Assembly: GCA_040223615.1 (NCBI GenBank)
Contig: JAVKFY010000047.1
Location: 35,043-99,042, forward strand
Length of the DNA stretch: 64,000 bases
Direction of reading: 5' to 3'
Origin: JAVKFY01 sp040223615
GTDB lineage: Bacteria; Pseudomonadota; Alphaproteobacteria; GCA-2731375
Under the pieces are notes generated by a model that was given only the letters and a program-made list of their open reading frames with translations, was not told where the DNA came from and ran no database searches. The position numbers and the translations under genes are program-made. Below are positions 59,476 to 64,000 of the stretch, piece after piece; within the stretch, counting starts at the first letter, position 1; every line of letters starts with the position of its first letter.

Positions 59476-60012
59476 TCAGCTCGTCGGCGGCGTGCCGTCG
59501 CCGTCGGGGGCGGCGCCGCCGTTGCCGGCCTGGGCCTGCTGCTTCTCCGCCTGCTGGCGGTACAGCGCGGCGAAGTCGATCGGCTCCAGCAGCAGCGGCG
59601 GAAAGCCGCCGTCGCGCGTCGCATCGGAAATCACCCGGCGGGCGAACGGGAACAGCAGCCGCGGGCATTCGATCAGACAGACCAGCCGCGTGGTGTTCTC
59701 GTCGACATTGTGCAGCGTGAACAGGCCCGCGTAGACCAGCTCGACCATGAACGCGACCTGATCGTCGCGCTTGGCCTCGCCGTTGATCTTCAGCTCGATC
59801 TCGTAGCGGCCGTCGCCGAAATTGCGCGCGCCGACGTCGACCGAGACCTGGATCTGCGGCGGCCCGGACTGCTGCGCCAGGCTCTGCGGCGCGTTCGGGT
59901 TCTCGAACGACAGGTCCTTCAGGTACTGCGCGTTGATCTGGATGCGCGGCGCGTTCGGATCGGTGCCGGGCTGAGCCGGCTGGGCGCCGGGCGCTTGCGG
60001 ATTGTCGGACAT
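59476..60012 (-). CDS. secB: Protein-export chaperone SecB
   Basis: 178-aa cytosolic tetrameric chaperone holding preproteins unfolded for SecA. Core from INAQYLKDLSFENPNAP (about 26-42) through LVYAGLFTLHNV and CLIECPRLLFPFARRVISDATRDGGFPPLLLEPIDFAALY (about 112-151). The Pro/Gln-rich N-terminus and the AQAGNGGAAPDGDG tail are typical alphaproteobacterial extensions. Convergent with DUF971. Confidence 0.96.
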   Translation of the reverse strand: MSDNPQAPGAQPAQPGTDPNAPRIQINAQYLKDLSFENPNAPQSLAQQSGPPQIQVSVDVGARNFGDGRYEIELKINGEAKRDDQVAFMVELVYAGLFTLHNVDENTTRLVCLIECPRLLFPFARRVISDATRDGGFPPLLLEPIDFAALYRQQAEKQQAQAGNGGAAPDGDGTPPTS

Positions 60013-60063
60013 GTCGGCCTCTCAAACTCGGCGCCAGGATGTGCATCGCCGATGGCGCGCACG

Positions 60064-60197
60064 GCTGGCTGGAGCGTTTCATGTTGAGTCTGCACCGGCC
60101 CACTCCCCCACCCGGCCACCCACAAGGATACTGGCGATGGGTAGCCGGGTGGGGGAGTGGGCCGGTGCCGGTCCCGCGTGAGCGGAAATCGCTCTAG
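60064..60197. repeat. Palindromic intergenic element, copy B
   Basis: 134-bp element between secB and fxsA. Perfect 25-bp stem (60092-60116 with 60144-60168) and a 27-nt loop containing AAGGATACTGGCG; ends GGAGCGTTTC / GAAATCGCTCTAG are themselves imperfectly inverted. Homologous to copy A at 57975-58104. Confidence 0.8.
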
Positions 60198-60214
60198 CAC
60201 GCAGCGACGCCGAC

Positions 60215-60670
60215 TTACAAGCCGTCGCGCGGCGGCAGCCGGTCGGGATCCGGCTCGACCACGGTGTATTCGCCGTCGATGGTGCCGTCGTCGCGGGACC
60301 GGCGCACGTGGATCGGCCGGAAAAAGCGGCCCAGCAGCTTGCGCAGGCCGAGCCGCACCGGTGGCAGGAACAGCAGCCCACCGACCGCGTCGGTGACGAA
60401 CCCCGGCGTCAGCAGCAGGGCGCCGGCGATCAGCAGGCAGGCGCCGTCGAACACTTCCGCCAGCGGCATCTCGCCGCGCTCCAGCGCCGAGCGGGCCCGC
60501 ATCAGCGTGATCATGCCCTGCAGCCGCAGCATGAAAGTGCCCGCGACCGCCGTGGCGATGACGATGGCGAGCGTCGGCCACAGGCCGATCCGGTCGCCGA
60601 CCTGGATGAAAACGGCGATTTCGACGAGCGGCACGCCGATGAATAAACAAAGCAATATCAAGGCTGGCAT
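60215..60670 (-). CDS. fxsA: FxsA-family membrane protein
   Basis: 151-aa inner-membrane protein: LILLCLFIGVPLVEIAVFIQVGDRIG (TM1, about 4-29), TLAIVIATAVAGTFMLRLQG (TM2) and ACLLIAGALLLTPGFVTDAVGGLLFLPPVR (TM3-4) are the family signature; charged C-terminus. Overproduced E. coli FxsA relieves phage T7 F-exclusion; native role unknown. Divergent from the Tim44-like gene and next to secB, an arrangement common in alphaproteobacteria. Confidence 0.93.
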   Translation of the reverse strand: MPALILLCLFIGVPLVEIAVFIQVGDRIGLWPTLAIVIATAVAGTFMLRLQGMITLMRARSALERGEMPLAEVFDGACLLIAGALLLTPGFVTDAVGGLLFLPPVRLGLRKLLGRFFRPIHVRRSRDDGTIDGEYTVVEPDPDRLPPRDGL

Positions 60671-60827
60671 TGTTCCGATCCTTCCACGTCTCTATGTAAG
60701 GAGTCGAACCGCCCGTCGCCGGTTCCGGTCGTCGGCGGGTTACTGGACTTTGCGTAACCGCGATTCTAAGCTGCGGATGGCCGCGGCGGAGACCCAGTTT
60801 CGCGGCAATTTGTGCTGGCGAGCCAAT

Positions 60828-61505
60828 ATGGGCGACGGCCTACAGTTCTTGGACATCATCTTCTTCGCCATGGTTGCAGGGTTTATCTTCCTGCGCCTGC
60901 GGAGCGTTCTCGGTCGTCGTACCGGCAACGAGCGCCAGCGCCCGAGCCCGGTCACCCGGCCGGAATCGAAGGACGACAATGTCGTTTCGATCCCGAACCG
61001 GCCGAACGCGCCGCCGCCGCCGCCGGGGATGAGCCAGAAGCTGACCGGCGATGCCGAGGTCGACGAGGGCCTGCGCGCGATCATCGGCGCCGACCCGTCC
61101 TACCGCTACGACGAGTTCGTGCAAGGCGCCCGCGCCGCCTACGAGATGATCGTCGCCGCCTTCGCCGAGGGCGACCGCGACACCCTGAAAATGCTGCTGT
61201 CCGAAGAGGTGTACGGCAATTTCGTTGCCGCCATCGACGACCGCGAGAGCCGCAATCAGACCATGCAGACCTCGATCACCGCGGTCCGCGCCACCGAGGT
61301 GATCGGCGCCGCGCTGGTCGACCGCACCGCCGAAATCACCGTCAAGTTCGTTTCCGAGATGGTCAGCGCCACCAAGGACGCCGAGGGCAACATCGTCGGC
61401 GAGGCGCCGCGCGAGCGCGAGGTCACCGACATCTGGACCTTCGCCCACGACACCAGCTCGTCCGACCCGAACTGGGTCCTGATCGAGACCCGCAGCGAGC
61501 ATTGA
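60828..61505 (+). CDS. Tim44/TimA-family adaptor protein
   Basis: 225-aa membrane-associated protein: N-terminal TM helix (FLDIIFFAMVAGFIFLRL, about 7-24), a basic Pro-rich linker, and a Tim44-like C-terminal domain (about 75-225) with ADPSYRYDEFVQGARAAYEMIVAAFAEGDRDTLKMLLSEEVYGNF. Alphaproteobacterial relatives of mitochondrial Tim44. Start ATG 60828 precedes the TM helix; the earlier in-frame sequence is intergenic. Located with secB, fxsA and mltA as expected. Confidence 0.9.
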   Translation: MGDGLQFLDIIFFAMVAGFIFLRLRSVLGRRTGNERQRPSPVTRPESKDDNVVSIPNRPNAPPPPPGMSQKLTGDAEVDEGLRAIIGADPSYRYDEFVQGARAAYEMIVAAFAEGDRDTLKMLLSEEVYGNFVAAIDDRESRNQTMQTSITAVRATEVIGAALVDRTAEITVKFVSEMVSATKDAEGNIVGEAPREREVTDIWTFAHDTSSSDPNWVLIETRSEH

Positions 61506-61547
61506 GCCGCACGCCCGCCGCACCGTCGCCACGATTGCCCTTCACTC

Positions 61548-61685
61548 TCGCGCCGTGCGGCATGCGATTCTCCATACATCATCCCAGGCGACCGCAGGTA
61601 GACCCGGGATCAACCACCCAGGACGGGCTTTGCGCCACACAGGTGACGCCGGGTCGAAGCCAGGCATGATGGTCTCGCAGAATCC
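61548..61685. repeat. REP-like remnants before mltA
   Basis: The 180-bp gap contains degenerate palindromes: ATCCCAGG (61581-61588) with CCCGGGAT (61603-61610), one mismatch, and a CCGGGTCGAAGCCAGGCATGA stretch at 61649-61669 resembling the repeat at 8125-8147. No promoter was identified with confidence. Confidence 0.4.
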
Positions 61686-62876
61686 ATGATCCGCCGTCGC
61701 CAGGCGCCATTGACGATCACGCTGGCGCTGCTGGTCGCGGTGCTGGCGGCCGGCCTCGCCTGGTGGTGGACCCGGCCGCTGCCGCCGGCGCCGGCGGCAC
61801 CCATCGCCAGCCTCAAGGTGGTCGATTTCGGCGACCTGCCGGGCTGGGCCGACGATGACCACGCCAAGGCGCTGGCCGCCTTCAGGGTCTCCTGTACGCG
61901 CCTGGTCAGGCTCGGCGCCGACCGCAAGCTCGGCCGTGCCGGGCTGGCCGGACAGGCGAAAGGCTGGCACGAGGCGTGCCAGGCCGCCGAGACGGCGAGC
62001 GACGCCCGTGACTTCTTCGAGAGCCAGTTCCGGCCCGTGGCGGTCATCCCCACGACCGGCAAGGGCCTGTTCACCGGCTACTACGAGCCGTTGCTGCGCG
62101 GCAGCCGCACCGCCGACGCGACCTACCGCGTGCCGCTGCACAAGCGGCCCGACGACATGATCACCGCCGATCTCGGCAAGTTCCGCGACGAGCTCAAGGG
62201 CAAGCGCGTCACCGGCCGGGTCAAGGGCGGCGAACTGGTACCCTACTACAGCCGGGCGGAAATCGGCGACGGCGCGCTCGACGGGCGCGGCCTGGAGCTG
62301 GTCTGGGTGGACGACCCGGTCGATGCCTTCTTTCTCCAGATTCAAGGCTCCGGCGTGGTCGCGCTGCCCGACGGCACCACCATGCGGGTCGGCTATGCGG
62401 CCCAGAACGGCCATCCCTATTTCGCCATCGGCCGCGAGCTGATCCGCCGCAACGCGGTGCCGCGCGAGAGGATGTCGATGCAGGCGATCCGCGCCTGGCT
62501 CGCCGCCAACCCGGACGAGGGCGACAAGGTGATGCGGATGAACCCGTCCTACGTGTTTTTTCGCGAGAACACCGCCGCCGGCGCCATCGGCGCGCAGGGC
62601 GTGGTGCTGACCCCGGACCGGTCGCTGGCCGTCGACCGTCGCATCTACCCGATGGGCGTGCCGATCTGGCTCGACACCAAGCTGCCCGATGACCAGCCGC
62701 TGCGACGCCTGATGCTGGCGCAGGACACCGGCGGCGCCATCCGCGGACCGGTGCGCGGCGACGTGTTTTTCGGCGCCGGCGACGCGGCCGGCGCGCTGGC
62801 CGGACGGATGAAACAGGCCGGCGACTGGTACCTGCTGCTGCCGAAGACCGTCGATCCGCCGGCACTCCTGTATTGA
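61686..62876 (+). CDS. mltA: Membrane-bound lytic murein transglycosylase A
   Basis: 396-aa peptidoglycan lyase. N-terminal TM/signal anchor (about 8-27; no lipobox Cys). MltA barrel domain with FTGYYEPLLRGSR (about 117-129) and FFLQIQGSGVVALPDGTTMRVGYAAQNGHPYFAIGREL (about 217-254); 3D domain with YPMGVPIWLDTKLP near 318 and catalytic Asp in LAQDTGGAIRGPVRGDVFFGAGDAAG (about 340-365). Next genes lutA and lutB follow closely but are functionally unrelated. Confidence 0.95.
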   Translation: MIRRRQAPLTITLALLVAVLAAGLAWWWTRPLPPAPAAPIASLKVVDFGDLPGWADDDHAKALAAFRVSCTRLVRLGADRKLGRAGLAGQAKGWHEACQAAETASDARDFFESQFRPVAVIPTTGKGLFTGYYEPLLRGSRTADATYRVPLHKRPDDMITADLGKFRDELKGKRVTGRVKGGELVPYYSRAEIGDGALDGRGLELVWVDDPVDAFFLQIQGSGVVALPDGTTMRVGYAAQNGHPYFAIGRELIRRNAVPRERMSMQAIRAWLAANPDEGDKVMRMNPSYVFFRENTAAGAIGAQGVVLTPDRSLAVDRRIYPMGVPIWLDTKLPDDQPLRRLMLAQDTGGAIRGPVRGDVFFGAGDAAGALAGRMKQAGDWYLLLPKTVDPPALLY

Positions 62877-62908
62877 CGAGGCCGCCCGGCTTCGGCCTTA
62901 TCGGGCCC

Positions 62909-63715
62909 ATGTCCGAGTCCGCGCCCCATACCGCCCCCAATGTCGCGCTGCTGGTAACCTGCCTGGTCGACCTGTTCCGCCCGTCGATCGGCTTCGCCGC
63001 CGTGAAGCTGATGCAGGACGCCGGCTGTCGCGTCCACGTGCCGAAGCAGACCTGCTGCGGCCAGCCGGCCTACAATGCCGGCGCCCGCGCCGAGGCCAGG
63101 GCGATCGCGCGCCAGGTGATCGAGGCCTTCGAGCCGTACGACTATGTCGTGGCGCCGTCCGGTTCCTGCGGCGGCATGCTGTCGCAACAATATCCCGAGC
63201 TGTTCCGCGACGATCCGGCCTGGGCCCGGCGCGCCCGGCGGCTGGCGATGAAGAGCTTCGAGCTGATCTCCTTCCTCACCGACGTGCTGAAGGTCGAGAC
63301 CGTGAACGCCGAGTGCGCCGCAACCGCGACCTATCACGACAGCTGCGCCGGCTTGCGCGAGCTCAACGTGAAGCAACAGCCGCGCAAGCTGCTCGACAGC
63401 GTGTCGGGGCTGCAGCTCACCGAGATGACCGACCCGGAGGCCTGTTGCGGCTTCGGCGGCACCTTCTGCGTGAAATACGCCGACATCTCCGTCGACATCG
63501 TCGACCGCAAGCTGACCGAGGTCGAGCAGACCGGCGCCGGCCTGCTGCTCGCCGGCGACCTCGGCTGCCTGCTGAACATGGCCGGCCGGCTGGCGCGCCA
63601 AGGCAGCAAGGTCGAGGTCCGCCACGTCGCCGAGGTGCTCGCCGACATGACCGACGACACCCCGCCCATTGCCGGCAACCTGGCCGGCGAGACGCCCGGC
63701 GGAAAGGGCGCCTGA
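62909..63715 (+). CDS. lutA: (Fe-S)-binding protein, LutA/YkgE-like
   Basis: 268-aa subunit with two CCG (heterodisulfide-reductase-type) domains: PKQTCCGQPAYNAGA near 37-51 and ATYHDSCAGLREL, then EACCGFGGTFCVKY near 180-193. With LutB and LutC it oxidises L-lactate to pyruvate. ATG 62909 is chosen; an earlier TTG overlapping the mltA stop is less likely. The next start is 1 nt beyond its stop, so lutA-lutB are coupled. Confidence 0.92.
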   Translation: MSESAPHTAPNVALLVTCLVDLFRPSIGFAAVKLMQDAGCRVHVPKQTCCGQPAYNAGARAEARAIARQVIEAFEPYDYVVAPSGSCGGMLSQQYPELFRDDPAWARRARRLAMKSFELISFLTDVLKVETVNAECAATATYHDSCAGLRELNVKQQPRKLLDSVSGLQLTEMTDPEACCGFGGTFCVKYADISVDIVDRKLTEVEQTGAGLLLAGDLGCLLNMAGRLARQGSKVEVRHVAEVLADMTDDTPPIAGNLAGETPGGKGA

Positions 63716-63716
63716 C

Positions 63717-64000
63717 ATGCGGTTCATGAACGCACCGGCCTTCAAGGACAACGCCAAGGAGGCGATGGCCGACCCGAACCTGCGCGAAGCCATGGGCATG
63801 CTGCGCGTCGGCTTTACCGCGCGGCGCAAAGAGGCCACCGACGGGCTGGCCGAGTTCGACGACTACCGGGCCCGCGCGCGCGAGATCAAGGACCACACGC
63901 TGGCCAACCTCGACACCTACCTGGAGCTGTTCGAGGAGAACTGCACGGCGGCGGGCGGCAAGGTGCACTGGGCGCCGACCGCCGACGACGCCCGCGCCGC
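63717..64000 (+). CDS. lutB: LutB/YkgF-like Fe-S protein, N-terminal part
   Basis: Only the first 94 codons are in the window. MRFMNAPAFKDNAKEAMADPNLREAM, RVGFTARRKEA and YRARAREIKDHTLANLDTYLELFEENCTAAGGKVHWAPTADDA match the start of LutB, the iron-sulfur oxidoreductase of L-lactate utilisation (usually ~470 aa). The ferredoxin-type cluster part lies beyond the edge. Directly downstream of lutA. Confidence 0.88.
   Translation, partial: MRFMNAPAFKDNAKEAMADPNLREAMGMLRVGFTARRKEATDGLAEFDDYRARAREIKDHTLANLDTYLELFEENCTAAGGKVHWAPTADDARA

Overview
The window is 64 kb of very GC-rich, densely packed bacterial chromosome, most likely from an alphaproteobacterium of the Rhodospirillales type. The supporting evidence is three PAS_5-family proteins, the secB / fxsA / Tim44-like / mltA neighbourhood, a FixK/FnrL-type box, and numerous short intergenic palindromes of the kind common in that group. 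This placement is inferred from gene content, not from a phylogeny. There is one tRNA (Gly-GCC), no rRNA, no CRISPR array, and no recognisable transposase or prophage.

Layout. 0-9 kb: partial UxaA-type dehydratase, PAS_5 protein, cytidine deaminase, thrS with a readable promoter, a second PAS_5 protein, a DsbD/ScsB-like reductant conduit coupled to a periplasmic redoxin, and an enoyl-CoA hydratase. 9-17 kb: FecR-domain protein coupled to a CHASE2 adenylate/guanylate cyclase; then a minus-strand sulfur module (Crp/Fnr regulator, persulfide-dioxygenase-like MBL protein, SulP carrier, rhodanese-DUF2892, two Lin0512 paralogs) divergent from a universal stress protein across a FixK/FNR-type box. 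17-30 kb: tamA-tamB, an MFS exporter, and phnC-phnD-phnE1-phnE2 behind a Pho-box-like site with no C-P lyase. At 29.1-29.7 kb lie two tiny paralogous genes encoding a double-glycine-type leader fused to a single FG-GAP-like motif, which I consider the most novel item.

30.9-33.1 kb is a visibly AT-richer island with an overlapping pair: an HD-domain dNTP triphosphohydrolase-like protein and a YwgA-like protein. 33-40 kb: lipid-type enzymes (two acyl-CoA ligases, SDR, ketoacyl synthase), a third PAS_5 protein, a methyltransferase and a His/Arg-rich exported protein. 40-50 kb: CocE-type hydrolase overlapping an ATP-grasp-like protein, GST, PRISE-like reductase, a nested inverted-repeat element beside a truncated MAPEG gene, PhyH dioxygenase, and a TetR-led operon (SRPBCC, DUF1428, VOC) with its promoter and operator both readable. 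50.5-56 kb: RHH-Fic toxin-antitoxin-like pair, molybdopterin oxidoreductase, and an unusual ExeA-like ATPase / transmembrane / tandem-repeat / ankyrin fusion. 56-64 kb: mostly housekeeping genes (tRNA-Gly, ProX-like deacylase, CnoX, Lon-N protein, Trm112, DUF971, SecB, FxsA, Tim44-like, MltA, LutA and the start of LutB), punctuated by two copies of a roughly 130-bp palindromic element.

Gene starts were chosen by Shine-Dalgarno quality, operon overlap and family N-termini. Promoters and operators are by-eye matches without experimental support.
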